This document shows positions 15,155 through 24,492 of a stretch of DNA of 26,543 bases, one piece after another (within the stretch, counting starts at the first letter, position 1; every line of letters starts with the position of its first letter). Both the position numbers and the translations under genes were made by a program. Under the pieces are notes generated by a model that was given only the letters and a program-made list of their open reading frames with translations, searched no databases and had not been told where the DNA came from. Source of the stretch: Acidaminococcus sp050873445 (lineage in GTDB: Bacteria; Bacillota; Negativicutes; Acidaminococcales; Acidaminococcaceae); assembly GCF_050873445.1 (NCBI RefSeq), contig NZ_JBNMIU010000030.1, positions 1 through 26,543 on the forward strand, read 5' to 3'.

Positions 15155-15197
15155 AAGTTGTTATAATAAAGTTGTGGTCAGAAAAAACTTAACAACT
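15155..15197 (+). promoter_or_regulatory. Extended -10 promoter with AGTTGT repeats, candidate cas operon control region
   Basis: The 258-bp gap 15047-15304 holds no gene. TGTTATAAT (15159-15167) is a perfect extended -10. AAGTTGT occurs at 15155 and 15169, and AGTTGTTA (15156-15163) has an exact inverted partner at 15190-15197. One copy overlaps the -10, so a repressor could bind here. No clear -35 is seen. Confidence 0.5.
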
Positions 15198-15260
15198 CGG
15201 CAAAGACTGTGTTGATACATACTGAATACAACGAAACTATCGAACTAAATTAAAAAATAT

Positions 15261-15271
15261 GATAATATAAT
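15261..15271 (+). promoter_or_regulatory. Second TATAAT near cas3
   Basis: GATAATATAAT, with TATAAT at 15266-15271, is 34 bp before cas3. No good -35 (the nearest is TTGATA at 15212-15217, too far). The stretch is AT-rich, so chance is possible. The ribosome binding site GGGGAAAGG follows at 15287-15295. Confidence 0.3.
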
Positions 15272-15304
15272 ATGGTGAATCGAATTGGGGAAAGGTCGTG
15301 AGTC

Positions 15305-18043
15305 ATGAATCCGTTTTTGTTACAATGTGTGCCGGCAAAAGCAAATCGAGAAGATCAAGGGCTTTGGCTGCCGTTATGGATGCATTTGAGGGATACTGCC
15401 TATGTGATGGAGTATCTGGTTGATGCCTGGCTTCCAGAAGCGACCAAAAGAGCGATCATACCGGATGATGAAGAAAATCTCGGCAATTTAGCAATTTTAT
15501 TAGGAGCTCTACATGATCTCGGGAAAAGTGCTCCAGCATTCTCCAGTATGATTTTGCAGCACATGGATGAAACTGTAGCTAATCGACTGGAACAATATGG
15601 ACTTCCCATTTCATCCTATCATACTTTTCCCAACCGGTCCCGTTCTCCTCATGCATTGATGGGAGAAGCGGTACTCTCAAAACATGGTTTTCCATTAAGC
15701 TTTGCAACCATGATTGGCGCCCATCATGGCAGGCCTCATTCGTTAGAGAATCGGCACTGGGTGGATAATCAAATTTCTCCTTTTTCCACGACAGCTGTGA
15801 ACTATTATGATAGTATTGAACAGGGAACTGGTGAAACCTGGAAAGAGCTTCGTGAGGATTTCATCCATCAGGCTTTGACAATGGCAGAAATTTCCATTGC
15901 AGATATTCCCGTATTATCCATGCCGGGACAAGTCCTTCTTACCGGGTTCCTGATTATGGCGGACTGGATTGCCAGTAATGAAACATACTTTCCTCTAATC
16001 CCGGTTTCTTCTACAGGTGAGGAAGAAGATTATCCAGGCCGGGTTGAACGGGGGCTGCAGGATTTGGACTTGCCAGATATTTGGAGTCCGGACAATTTTA
16101 CCATGTCCGACGGGCAGTTTCAGAAAAAATTCGGCTTCTTGCCCAATGCAGTCCAGAAGGCAGTCGTTTCTGCGATAACCAGTTCCATCAAGCCGGGAAT
16201 TTTTATCCTGGAAGCCCAGATGGGTGTGGGAAAAACAGAAGCTGCTCTGGCCGGGGCTGATTTGTTGGGCAGCAGAAATGAGTGTGGTGGATTGTTCTTT
16301 GGCCTTCCGACTCAGGCTACTTCCAATGGAATCTTTCCCAGAATTGAGAATTGGGCTTCGAAAGAAGCAGATGCTGAGCAGACCATCCTGGGCATCAGGT
16401 TGGCCCATGGGGCCGCGGAGATGAATGATGACTATCAGTCCCTGTTCCATGGTAGCGCAACCATTGATGAAGATGATGAGAACGAAGGCGTATTGGTCCA
16501 TCCCTGGTTCGAAGGGAGAAAACAGGCACTGCTGGCTGACTTCGTCATCGGGACAGTGGATCAATTGCTGATGGCTGCCTTGAAACAGAAACATGTGATG
16601 CTGCGCCACCTGGGCCTGGCAGGGAAAGTGGTCATTGTGGATGAATGTCATGCCTATGACGCCTATATGAACCAGTTCTTATATAGAGCTTTGAACTGGC
16701 TGGGGGCCTATGGAGTACCGGTTATTTTATTATCTGCAACGCTGCCCTATGCAAAAAGAACGGCTATGATCCGTTCCTATATGGGGTTGCGTGTTGAAGT
16801 AGAAAATGATAAAAAAGAACCCTGGATGTTCAGTAAAGACTATCCATTATTAACCTGGACAGATGGCCTTGATGTAAGACAAATGAAAATCCTTCTGGAT
16901 ACGCCTGAACAAAAGATACAGATTCAAAAAATCCATGATGATGATATCGTCCAGATTTTACAGGATCGACTCTCTGATGGAGGCTGCGCCGGAATCATTG
17001 TCAATACAGTTAGAAGAGCCCAGCAGTTGGCTATGGAGCTGAAACAAAAGCTGACAGAGGATGAAATTATGGTGTTCCATGCAGGATTTACCATGGAACA
17101 GAAAGCTGCTATTGAGCATAAACTGCTGGAACGAATCGGTAAGAAATCCCAAAAGCAACGGAATCATTTCATCGTAATCGGTACCCAGGTCATGGAACAA
17201 TCACTGGATATCGACTTGGATCTGCTGTTCACAGATTTATGCCCTATGGATCTGCTTTTCCAGCGGATTGGCCGATTGCATCGTCATACAAGAAATCGGC
17301 CAGTCAAGTTGCAAACACCGACTTGTCTGGTAATGGGTGCGGACCCTGCAGATGGATTGGAAGAAGGAACTAAAGCAGTATATGGAGAATATCTGTTGCT
17401 GCGTACCAGAGAGTTACTTCCGGAGCAATTTTCATTGCCGCTGGATATTTCGGAGTATGTGCAAAATGTCTATGATGAGGGGTTTGTTATATCTCCAGAG
17501 AAAGAAAAGAAAGCACTGGCTCAATACCAACAAATTTTGAAAGAGAAGGAGCAGGCGGCGCAGACTCATTGTTTGGGCTTGCCCAGAAAATCCAAACGCA
17601 ATCAAAACTGGAATACACTGGAAGGCTGGCTGGATGCTACACCGGCTCTCAATGAAAAGCAGCTGGAAGCCAGTGTACGAGATGGAGGAGAAAGTATAGA
17701 AGTCATCCTGATCCAGCAGAGCAGGGAACCAGGTGTGTTTGTGGATATGGCTACCCAACAGGTGGAATTCTGTGGAGATTCAAAGCCCAGCAATGATGAA
17801 GCACGTCAAATCTATCGGCAGAAGGTCCGCCTCCCGGCTTTTATGGGCAAAGGAACATTTGGGGAGCATGTAGTCAAGGAGCTGGAAAAAATTACAAAAC
17901 AGTGGGTACCCCTGTGGCTTAAAAATCCCATTCTGTCCGGTGAATTGTTCTTGGTTTTCAATCAGGAGGGAAATGCGGAATTGGCTGGATATACGATTCG
18001 ATATGATCCATTTCTAGGTCTGCACTGTGAGAAGGAGAAATAA
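15305..18043 (+). CDS. cas3: Cas3 helicase-nuclease, type I-E, 912 aa
   Basis: Cas3 is recruited by target-bound Cascade and degrades the displaced DNA strand. The HD nuclease domain has H27, HD at 70-71 (GALHDLGKS), HH at 140-141 (IGAHHGRP) and D220 in LIMADW. The helicase has Walker A AQMGVGKT (304-311), DECH (446-449), SAT (477-479), and GTQVMEQSLDID and QRIGRLHR (653-660). All motifs are intact and length is normal, so it should be active. ATG 15305 follows GGAAAGG about 10 bp upstream. The stop is 2 bp before cas8e. Confidence 0.95.
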   Translation: MNPFLLQCVPAKANREDQGLWLPLWMHLRDTAYVMEYLVDAWLPEATKRAIIPDDEENLGNLAILLGALHDLGKSAPAFSSMILQHMDETVANRLEQYGLPISSYHTFPNRSRSPHALMGEAVLSKHGFPLSFATMIGAHHGRPHSLENRHWVDNQISPFSTTAVNYYDSIEQGTGETWKELREDFIHQALTMAEISIADIPVLSMPGQVLLTGFLIMADWIASNETYFPLIPVSSTGEEEDYPGRVERGLQDLDLPDIWSPDNFTMSDGQFQKKFGFLPNAVQKAVVSAITSSIKPGIFILEAQMGVGKTEAALAGADLLGSRNECGGLFFGLPTQATSNGIFPRIENWASKEADAEQTILGIRLAHGAAEMNDDYQSLFHGSATIDEDDENEGVLVHPWFEGRKQALLADFVIGTVDQLLMAALKQKHVMLRHLGLAGKVVIVDECHAYDAYMNQFLYRALNWLGAYGVPVILLSATLPYAKRTAMIRSYMGLRVEVENDKKEPWMFSKDYPLLTWTDGLDVRQMKILLDTPEQKIQIQKIHDDDIVQILQDRLSDGGCAGIIVNTVRRAQQLAMELKQKLTEDEIMVFHAGFTMEQKAAIEHKLLERIGKKSQKQRNHFIVIGTQVMEQSLDIDLDLLFTDLCPMDLLFQRIGRLHRHTRNRPVKLQTPTCLVMGADPADGLEEGTKAVYGEYLLLRTRELLPEQFSLPLDISEYVQNVYDEGFVISPEKEKKALAQYQQILKEKEQAAQTHCLGLPRKSKRNQNWNTLEGWLDATPALNEKQLEASVRDGGESIEVILIQQSREPGVFVDMATQQVEFCGDSKPSNDEARQIYRQKVRLPAFMGKGTFGEHVVKELEKITKQWVPLWLKNPILSGELFLVFNQEGNAELAGYTIRYDPFLGLHCEKEK

Positions 18044-18045
18044 GA

Positions 18046-19692
18046 ATGGAAGAACGCGAATTCAATCTGTTGGAAGAACCCTGGATTAAGGTGCTGCGGC
18101 CTGACTTGCAGGTGGATACACTTTCTTTACAGGATGTTATGCTTCATGGTCAGGATTATATGGATTTGGGAGGAGAGAATGCCCTTCAGAACTTTGCCAT
18201 ATTGCGTTTGCTGATTGCTGTTGCCTATACGATTTTTTCTCGTGTGGATGAAAATGGAGAAAAAGATGATTTGGTGGCGATTGATGATCAAAATGATGCA
18301 CAGGATGAGGCCACTCGTCGTTGGAAAGCCTTGTGGGATAACAGGAAATTCCCGGAGAAACCGGTGCTGGATTATTTTAAGGATCACCATGATGAATTCT
18401 GGCTGTTTGACCCGGTACGGCCTTTTGGGCAGGTGCCTCAGGCCCAAAGGGGAACCGAATACGAAGCAGCAAAACTTATTGGGGATATTTCGGAAAGCAG
18501 CAATAAAATCCGCCTTTTTGCCAACCGCAGCGGGTTGAAAAAAAGATTGGTACCTTATGGGGAAGCGGCCAGATGGCTGTTATTCGTGAATGCTTTTGAT
18601 GATACATCAGCTAAGCCCAAGCAAAAGGGTTTGCCTTCTCCAGGGGCCGGTTGGGTTGGTAAATTGGGAATGATTCAGGGTGTCGGGAAAAATCTATTTG
18701 AAACGATTTTACTTAATTGCACTTTCTTGAAAGATGGAACTCAGAAATGGAGTGAAGAAGCTTGTCCTAATTGGGAGCATCTTCCAAAACCAGATGAACG
18801 GACAGCAATCCCTGTCCCTGATAATTTAGCGGGATTACTGACACTGCAATCTCGAAGATTATTGCTGAAACGGAATCAGGGATATGTACTTGGATACTAT
18901 CTTTTGGGAGGAGATTTCTTCAGCAATAATGGTCAAGATGGTGCTTTTAATGAACAAATGACTGTCTGGAACCAGCCCAAAGACTTAAAGAAAAATTTCT
19001 TCCATCCCCAGCGGAATATATTGGGAAAACAGATGTGGCGGGATTTTGGCAATTACTTTGTCGCTACTGCAGATTCCAGTACCAATCGTCATTTACCGGG
19101 TGTAGTCAGATGGATCCGGCTCCTTGATAACAAAGTCTTTGACGAAGACGAGCCAATTCATTTAAAAACCATTGCTCTGCAATATGGAGATAAAGATTTC
19201 TTTATCAATGATTTTAGCAGCGATACCTTGACGATCTATTCTAGTTTACTGGATGAGAAAGAATATACCATCCAGGATGAAATCAATCATCAGATTGAAA
19301 AGTGTCAACAAGCAGCTAACGCTGTCAATTGGCTATTGAACGATTTGGAAATTGCCGGAGGTGGTGATATAGAAAAAAAGACAAGCAAAGGAAATGAAAT
19401 CTTTTATCAGAAGATTGATGCGCCTTTTCGTATGTGGCTGTTGCGATTCCATGGCCCTGTGCTCCAGAATCCGGATGCTGTGAAAAAATTATATGAGGAG
19501 TGGGAATGTATCGCACGGAATATTGCTCTGGAAATTGCGTATCAGGCTGAAAAAGATGCCAGTATGCAGGCTTATCTGGGGAGAAGTACTGGTAAGGAAG
19601 ATAATAAACAGTTTTATTCTCTCCCAAAAGCTGATTTTCTGTTTCGTGGTAACCTCTTTAAAATTTATCCGAAAGTGGGTGAAGAAAAGTGA
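18046..19692 (+). CDS. cas8e: Cas8e (Cse1/CasA), Cascade large subunit, 548 aa
   Basis: The N-terminus FNLLEEPWIKVL is the usual start of Cse1, and the protein continues with the family's WLFDPVRPFGQ region and a helical C-terminal four-helix bundle (from about residue 400). It recognises the PAM and docks Cas3. Length is a little above the E. coli protein (502). The start is 2 bp after cas3, with AAGGAGAAA at the end of cas3 as SD. It ends in a GTGA overlap with cse2. Confidence 0.9.
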   Translation: MEEREFNLLEEPWIKVLRPDLQVDTLSLQDVMLHGQDYMDLGGENALQNFAILRLLIAVAYTIFSRVDENGEKDDLVAIDDQNDAQDEATRRWKALWDNRKFPEKPVLDYFKDHHDEFWLFDPVRPFGQVPQAQRGTEYEAAKLIGDISESSNKIRLFANRSGLKKRLVPYGEAARWLLFVNAFDDTSAKPKQKGLPSPGAGWVGKLGMIQGVGKNLFETILLNCTFLKDGTQKWSEEACPNWEHLPKPDERTAIPVPDNLAGLLTLQSRRLLLKRNQGYVLGYYLLGGDFFSNNGQDGAFNEQMTVWNQPKDLKKNFFHPQRNILGKQMWRDFGNYFVATADSSTNRHLPGVVRWIRLLDNKVFDEDEPIHLKTIALQYGDKDFFINDFSSDTLTIYSSLLDEKEYTIQDEINHQIEKCQQAANAVNWLLNDLEIAGGGDIEKKTSKGNEIFYQKIDAPFRMWLLRFHGPVLQNPDAVKKLYEEWECIARNIALEIAYQAEKDASMQAYLGRSTGKEDNKQFYSLPKADFLFRGNLFKIYPKVGEEK

Positions 19693-20276
19693 ATCAAACA
19701 GAATTGGTACGGAAATATGTTAAACAAAAAGTGGAACTTTTGCAGCATAGTCTGGAGAAAAACCAGGGCAGGGCCGAATTAGCCCTGCTGCGCCGCGGAA
19801 TAGGTAAGCAGCCAGGTGAATTACCTTCTTTGTGGGGTATGTTGCTGGAAAACATGCCGGAAGAATTGCAGGGGAAAGGGAAATCTCCTTCTCGGGGTGA
19901 ATGGGCTGTATATACGTCTTTGACTCTCTATGCCCTGCATCAGCAGGGACAGGGACAATCTATGAATCAGCCTGGAAAGTCCTTAGGAAAGGCAATCCAC
20001 AATCTGGTTCCTGCTGGAGATCAGGGCGCAGAGGAACGCACCCTTCGTCGTTTTAATCAAATGGCTACTTCTTCCGATATGGTGGAATTGGCGCAACATC
20101 TGAGGAGTATTATCGAACTTTTGCGCGCAAATGGCATACCTTTGGATTATGTGAATCTGGCTGGTGATCTTTATAATTATCAGCTTGTGGATTATCAGAA
20201 TACTGTCCGCTTGAAATGGGGACGGGAATATTATTATGTGAAGGAACAGGACAACAAGGAGGAAAATCATGACTAA
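19689..20276 (+). CDS. cse2: Cse2 (CasB), Cascade small subunit, 195 aa, GTG start
   Basis: Position between cas8e and cas7e, helical content and a family-like core (RAELALLRRGIGKQPGELPS, WAVYTSLTLYALHQQGQ, RTLRRFNQMATSSDMVELAQ) identify it. Two copies of Cse2 hold the non-target strand in Cascade. GTG 19689 overlaps the cas8e stop. It overlaps cas7e by 8 bp. Confidence 0.9.
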   Translation: MNQTELVRKYVKQKVELLQHSLEKNQGRAELALLRRGIGKQPGELPSLWGMLLENMPEELQGKGKSPSRGEWAVYTSLTLYALHQQGQGQSMNQPGKSLGKAIHNLVPAGDQGAEERTLRRFNQMATSSDMVELAQHLRSIIELLRANGIPLDYVNLAGDLYNYQLVDYQNTVRLKWGREYYYVKEQDNKEENHD

Positions 20277-21336
20277 AAATCTGTATGTGGATATCCATGT
20301 CTTGCAAACGGTACCGCCCAGCTGTGTGAACCGGGATGATACGGGGAGCCCGAAAACGGCTGTCTATGGGGGGACGACTCGTGCCCGGGTTTCATCGCAG
20401 GCCTGGAAACATGCTATCCGACAATATTTTGAAACGATTTTTCCGGCAGAGCAGTTGGGCAAACGCACGAAACATATTGTTGAACTGGTCGAAGCTGCCA
20501 TTACCAAAGCTTCGCCTGAACTGACTGCTGAAAAAGCAGAAAAAATGGCTATTAAGACATTGACGGATGCTGGCTTGAAAATCAAAGATGCATCCAAAGG
20601 GACGGATGCTTTATTCTTTATCAGTGAAGGACAAATCCAGGCTCTGGTACAGCTTGCAATTGATGGAGAAACCGACAAGAAAAAGTATAAGGCAGCTTTG
20701 CAGGAACATCCTTCTGTTGATATGGCTATGTTCGGACGTATGGCGGCCAGTGATCCTTCGCTGAACTATGACGCAACAGTACAGGTGGCTCACAGCATTT
20801 CTACCCATACTGTCCATAATGAATACGATTATTTTACAGCTGTGGACGATTGCTCCAGTGAAGATAATGCCGGTGCCGGGCATTTGGGCACTGTGGAATT
20901 CAATTCAGCTACATTGTATCGTTTTGCTACAGTAAACGTAAATGAACTGGCAAAATCAGCTGGTACGGAAACGGCAAAGGCTGTACGGAAATTTGTGGAA
21001 GCATTCATTTACAGTATGCCTACCGGTAAGGAGAATACTTTTGCCAATCGGACGCTGCCCAATGATATCTATATCGCGGTACGGCAGGATCAACCTGTGA
21101 ATCTGTGCGGGGCTTTCGAAAAACCGGTCCAGGCCGGCCAGGAAGGGTATATCAGGGCTTCTGAAAAATCTTTTGCTGCGTATACAGAAAAACTGTATCA
21201 GCAATATGACAATGCACCGGAAAAAGCCTTTGGCATGGGAGATGGCTGCCATGAATTAGTTGAAACGGCTGCAGTTCCAACTGTTTTGAACAGCCTGGAA
21301 AACTATCTGCAGGGAAAGCTGGAGAATGAAAAATGA
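20269..21336 (+). CDS. cas7e: Cas7e (Cse4/CasC), Cascade backbone, 355 aa
   Basis: The start LYVDIHVLQTVPPSCVNRDD and VYGGTTRARVSSQAWKHAIR match the crRNA-binding RAMP of I-E Cascade, present in six copies. Later parts NEYDYFTAVDD and FVEAFIYSMPTGKENTFANR are typical too. Length is normal (E. coli 363). ATG 20269 has GGAGGAAAATC upstream and overlaps cse2; the stop overlaps cas5e. Confidence 0.95.
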   Translation: MTKNLYVDIHVLQTVPPSCVNRDDTGSPKTAVYGGTTRARVSSQAWKHAIRQYFETIFPAEQLGKRTKHIVELVEAAITKASPELTAEKAEKMAIKTLTDAGLKIKDASKGTDALFFISEGQIQALVQLAIDGETDKKKYKAALQEHPSVDMAMFGRMAASDPSLNYDATVQVAHSISTHTVHNEYDYFTAVDDCSSEDNAGAGHLGTVEFNSATLYRFATVNVNELAKSAGTETAKAVRKFVEAFIYSMPTGKENTFANRTLPNDIYIAVRQDQPVNLCGAFEKPVQAGQEGYIRASEKSFAAYTEKLYQQYDNAPEKAFGMGDGCHELVETAAVPTVLNSLENYLQGKLENEK

Positions 21337-22010
21337 GTACACTCCTGTTACGGCTTGCTGCTCCGTTGCAATCCTGGGGAGACGATTCCAAGTTCAACAA
21401 TCGACGGACATATTCTATTCCAACCAAAAGTGGTATTCTGGGGATGCTTGCAGCAGCATTGGGCAGAAAACGCGATGATACGATTGATGATTTAAAAAAA
21501 CTCGAAATAGGGGTGAGAGTAGATCAGGAAGGTATCGAACTGGATGACTTTCAGATGGTCCATGGAAAAAAACAATCAGATATGACTCGGCGGTATTATT
21601 TATCAGATGCTATTTTTCTGGTTGGTCTATTTCATTTTGATGATGCTTTCTTAAGCAAGCTGGAAGAAGCATTGTTTCATCCAGTTTATCCTCTTTTCCT
21701 GGGGCGCAGGTCTTGTCCGCCTTCTTATCCGCTGGTACTAGGCATCCGGGATTCTTCCCTTCAGGAAGCTTTGGAGAAGGAACCCTGGCTGGCACAGGAA
21801 TGGAGACAGAAACGTCTTTCTGGGAAACTCCGGCTGGTATTGGAAAGCGAAAGGGACACTACGGCGGTACTCCATCGGCTGAGAGATGTACCTGTATCTT
21901 TCAGTCCGGAACGGCGAGAATATCAGTATCGGTATATCAAAGAAGGCGGCTATGTAGAATTTTCCGGGAAGCAGGAAACAGAACATGATGCGTTTGGAGA
22001 ATTGGGGTGA
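21333..22010 (+). CDS. cas5e: Cas5e (CasD), crRNA 5' handle-binding subunit, 225 aa
   Basis: LLLRLAAPLQSWGDDSKFNN, then RTYSIPTKSGILGMLAAALG is the Cas5 N-terminal hallmark. FFLGRRSCPPSYPL-like text at about 125-140 is also standard. It caps the crRNA handle and anchors Cas8e. The start overlaps cas7e by 4 bp. The cas6e start is 6 bp downstream of its stop. Confidence 0.92.
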   Translation: MSTLLLRLAAPLQSWGDDSKFNNRRTYSIPTKSGILGMLAAALGRKRDDTIDDLKKLEIGVRVDQEGIELDDFQMVHGKKQSDMTRRYYLSDAIFLVGLFHFDDAFLSKLEEALFHPVYPLFLGRRSCPPSYPLVLGIRDSSLQEALEKEPWLAQEWRQKRLSGKLRLVLESERDTTAVLHRLRDVPVSFSPERREYQYRYIKEGGYVEFSGKQETEHDAFGELG

Positions 22011-22016
22011 TTACAA

Positions 22017-22667
22017 ATGTATATGTCAAGGATGAGATTGGATCCTTCAAAACGGAAAACGATGATTGCCCTGGCCGATCCCAATCTGTTCCATGGAACC
22101 ATTGAACATGCTTTTTCTGGGGAATCTGGTCGAAAACTCTGGCGAATTGATACGTTGGGAGGTAAGATATACCTTCTTTTGATCAGTGAACAGAAACCCA
22201 TGTTACAGCATGCGGTGGAACAGTTCGGTTATCCGCAGGAAGAAAATGGCTGGGAAACCAAAGAGTATGATGGGTTTCTGGAGAAAATCACCCAAAATAG
22301 TCGCTGGCATTTCCGACTGGTGGCTTTTCCGACCCATAGCGTGCTGGAAAGTGAAGATATCCAGAGAAAAAGAGGAAAAGTCTATCCGCATGTTACTCCG
22401 GAATACCAGAAAAAGTGGCTGCTGGACAGAAGCAGAAAACATGGCTTCTCCCTGGAAGAGAATGGATTTCAGGTTGTACAAGATCGGTCCTATTTCTTTC
22501 GAAAATCCTATGGCCCAAAACACAGGGTATCATTGCTGGCTGTAACTTTTGAGGGTGTTCTGCAGGTCACGGAGCCGGAACTGTTCCGAACGATGCTGAT
22601 TGAAGGCATTGGCCGGGGAAAGGCTTATGGACTGGGAATGATGACCATCGCAGGTGAAATCAAATGA
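22017..22667 (+). CDS. cas6e: Cas6e (CasE/Cse3), crRNA-processing endoribonuclease, 216 aa
   Basis: Cas6e cuts the repeat hairpin and stays bound to it. H26 in LFHGTIEHAFSG is at the place of the catalytic His in I-E Cas6e, and the C-terminal Gly-rich loop GIGRGKAYGLGM (197-208) binds RNA. An ATG at 22023 is an alternative start. The repeat has a 6-bp stem with GTAT loop, a suitable substrate. Overlap with cas1 is 4 bp. Confidence 0.92.
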   Translation: MYMSRMRLDPSKRKTMIALADPNLFHGTIEHAFSGESGRKLWRIDTLGGKIYLLLISEQKPMLQHAVEQFGYPQEENGWETKEYDGFLEKITQNSRWHFRLVAFPTHSVLESEDIQRKRGKVYPHVTPEYQKKWLLDRSRKHGFSLEENGFQVVQDRSYFFRKSYGPKHRVSLLAVTFEGVLQVTEPELFRTMLIEGIGRGKAYGLGMMTIAGEIK

Positions 22668-23614
22668 CGGACATCCCTGGCATCAAACAGCCGGAGTTGA
22701 GTGCACTTCCACAGATTGGTGACCGCATGACTTTCGTTTATGTGGAGCATGCGGTGATCAACCGGAGAGATGGTGCTATCACGGTTACGAATCAAGATGG
22801 TATCATTTACCTTCCGGCTGCTTCGATTTCGGTGCTGATCCTGGGGCCTGGTACAGATGTTTCTCATCGGGCCATGGAACTGATCGGTGATGCCGGCGTA
22901 ACGGTGATTTGGACTGGTGAGCACGGTGTCCGATATTACGCCAGCGGGCAATCCTTGACCCATCGAGCAGGACTTTTGCTGGAGCAGGCAAAACGGGTTA
23001 ACAATCAACGGCTCCATTTGGATGTAGTAAGAAAGATGTATCAGCTGCGCTTCCCTCAAGAAGATGTTTCAACGTTGACGTTGCAGCAGCTTCGTGGCCG
23101 GGAAGGCAGTCGTATCCGGAATGTCTATCGGGAATGTTCAAAAAAATGGAATGTGCCCTGGAATGGAAGAGAATATGATCCGGAAAATTTTGAAGCCAGT
23201 GATACAGTCAATAAAGCTTTATCCATGGGGCATACCTGTCTGTACGGCCTGGCGCATGCTGTGATTGCGGCTCTGGGGTGTTCTCCCGGTTTGGGTTTTG
23301 TCCATGTCGGTCACGATTGCTCTTTTGTTTATGATATTGCAGACTTGTATAAAGCAGAAGTGACCATACCGGTTGCATTTGAAACGGCTGCGCAAAATAC
23401 AGATGATCTGGAAAAGGTCGTACGGCATAGGGTAAGGGACGAACTGGTCAAACGTCATATTTTGGAACGGATGGTCCATGATATCCAGTGGTTGTTAAAA
23501 GATACTGCAACTGACGATGAAAGTATCCGGGATGCTGTTTACCTCTGGGATAACCGACTGGGAACAGTGGCAAACGGAAAACAGTATCATGAAGCAGCGG
23601 GAGAGAAATCATGA
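22664..23614 (+). CDS. cas1: Cas1 integrase, type I-E, 316 aa
   Basis: Cas1 joins new spacers into the array. The metal ligands are visible: E147 in LRGREGSRIR, H214 in GFVHVGHD, and D227 (with D224) in FVYDIADLYK, with the same 13-residue spacing as E. coli H208 and D221. Length is normal. ATG 22664 overlaps cas6e and the stop overlaps cas2 by 4 bp, fitting a Cas1-Cas2 complex made at fixed ratio. Confidence 0.95.
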   Translation: MTDIPGIKQPELSALPQIGDRMTFVYVEHAVINRRDGAITVTNQDGIIYLPAASISVLILGPGTDVSHRAMELIGDAGVTVIWTGEHGVRYYASGQSLTHRAGLLLEQAKRVNNQRLHLDVVRKMYQLRFPQEDVSTLTLQQLRGREGSRIRNVYRECSKKWNVPWNGREYDPENFEASDTVNKALSMGHTCLYGLAHAVIAALGCSPGLGFVHVGHDCSFVYDIADLYKAEVTIPVAFETAAQNTDDLEKVVRHRVRDELVKRHILERMVHDIQWLLKDTATDDESIRDAVYLWDNRLGTVANGKQYHEAAGEKS

Positions 23615-24492
23615 TTGTAGTCACAGTCACAAACTGCCCTCCCAGTCTGCGGGGCGATTTGACAAAATGGCTCTGTGAAGTCAATACAGGCGTTTATGTA
23701 GGACGTGTCTCTGCCAGAGTACGGGAAAAACTGTGGAAAAGAATCTGTCAGCATGTCAAAGATGGGCAGGCTACCATGGTCTTTAACGCAGCCAATGAAC
23801 AGGGCATGGATTTCTATACCTGGAATTCTACCTGGAAACCGGTAGACCTGGATGGCATCAAGCTGATGCTTCATCCATTACCTGGAAAGCAAGAAAATGA
23901 TTTTCGAGAGAATCATAACAGAAGCCATGCAGGACTGCATATTTTTTTGAGAAAAAAGGCAGCCAGACAGAATCGACTTGAAGCACTGCGTAATTATACG
24001 GTAGTAGATTTAGAAACTACAGGATTGGATTCTCTGCAGGATCAGATCCTTGAATTTGGGGCGGTAAAAGTTCGAAAGGGGGAAATAGTCGATCAATACG
24101 AAAAAATGGTGCATATTACAGGAAATGTGCCAGCAGAAATTTCCCGGATTACAGGAATCACGACAGAGATGATCATTCAAAAAGGAGCTCCTTTAAAAGA
24201 ATGTCTGACTGATTTCCTGGAATTTACAGAAGGGGAGCAGCTGTTGTTTTATAATGTTCCGTTTGATATGAGCTTTCTGGTACGGGCCTGTGGAATTTGT
24301 GACTTGCCTATGCTGGAGAATCCTTGTGTTGATGTATTGAAGATGGCACGCAAAAAGATGCAGGGGATGCCCAATTATAAATTGAGTACCTTAGCAAAGC
24401 ATTTTGGACTGGATGAACAGAAACACAGGGCTTTAACAGATTGTATCTTGACACAGCAGGTGTTTTTGAAGTTAAATGAAATGGGATCGTAA
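23611..24492 (+). CDS. cas2: Cas2 fused to a DEDDh (DnaQ-like) exonuclease, 293 aa
   Basis: Residues 1-90 are a type I-E Cas2 (MIVVTVTNCPPSLRGDLTKW, GVYVGRVSARVREKLWKRIC). A basic linker (about 91-128) leads to a DEDDh exonuclease: D133 and E135 in VVDLETTGLD, D219 in NVPFDMSFL, and H272 and D277 in KHRALTDCIL, all present. In type I-E systems with this fusion the exonuclease trims 3' overhangs of prespacers before integration, replacing stand-alone host DnaQ-like trimmers. ATG 23611 overlaps cas1. The stop is only 38 bp before the first repeat. Confidence 0.95.
   Translation: MIVVTVTNCPPSLRGDLTKWLCEVNTGVYVGRVSARVREKLWKRICQHVKDGQATMVFNAANEQGMDFYTWNSTWKPVDLDGIKLMLHPLPGKQENDFRENHNRSHAGLHIFLRKKAARQNRLEALRNYTVVDLETTGLDSLQDQILEFGAVKVRKGEIVDQYEKMVHITGNVPAEISRITGITTEMIIQKGAPLKECLTDFLEFTEGEQLLFYNVPFDMSFLVRACGICDLPMLENPCVDVLKMARKKMQGMPNYKLSTLAKHFGLDEQKHRALTDCILTQQVFLKLNEMGS
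24448..24477 (+). promoter_or_regulatory. Candidate array promoter inside the cas2 3' end
   Basis: A perfect -35 TTGACA (24448-24453) is followed 18 bp later by TTAAAT (24472-24477, four of six -10 bases). Transcription would start near 24484, about 47 bp before the first repeat. The gap between cas2 and the array is only 38 bp, so a separate array promoter has to overlap cas2. The array may alternatively be read through from the cas operon. Confidence 0.4.

Noticed and set aside
15047..15304. Attachment site or tRNA at the prophage-cas junction
   Set aside because: I could find no tRNA fold or obvious direct repeat; the left prophage end is out of view, so it cannot be compared.
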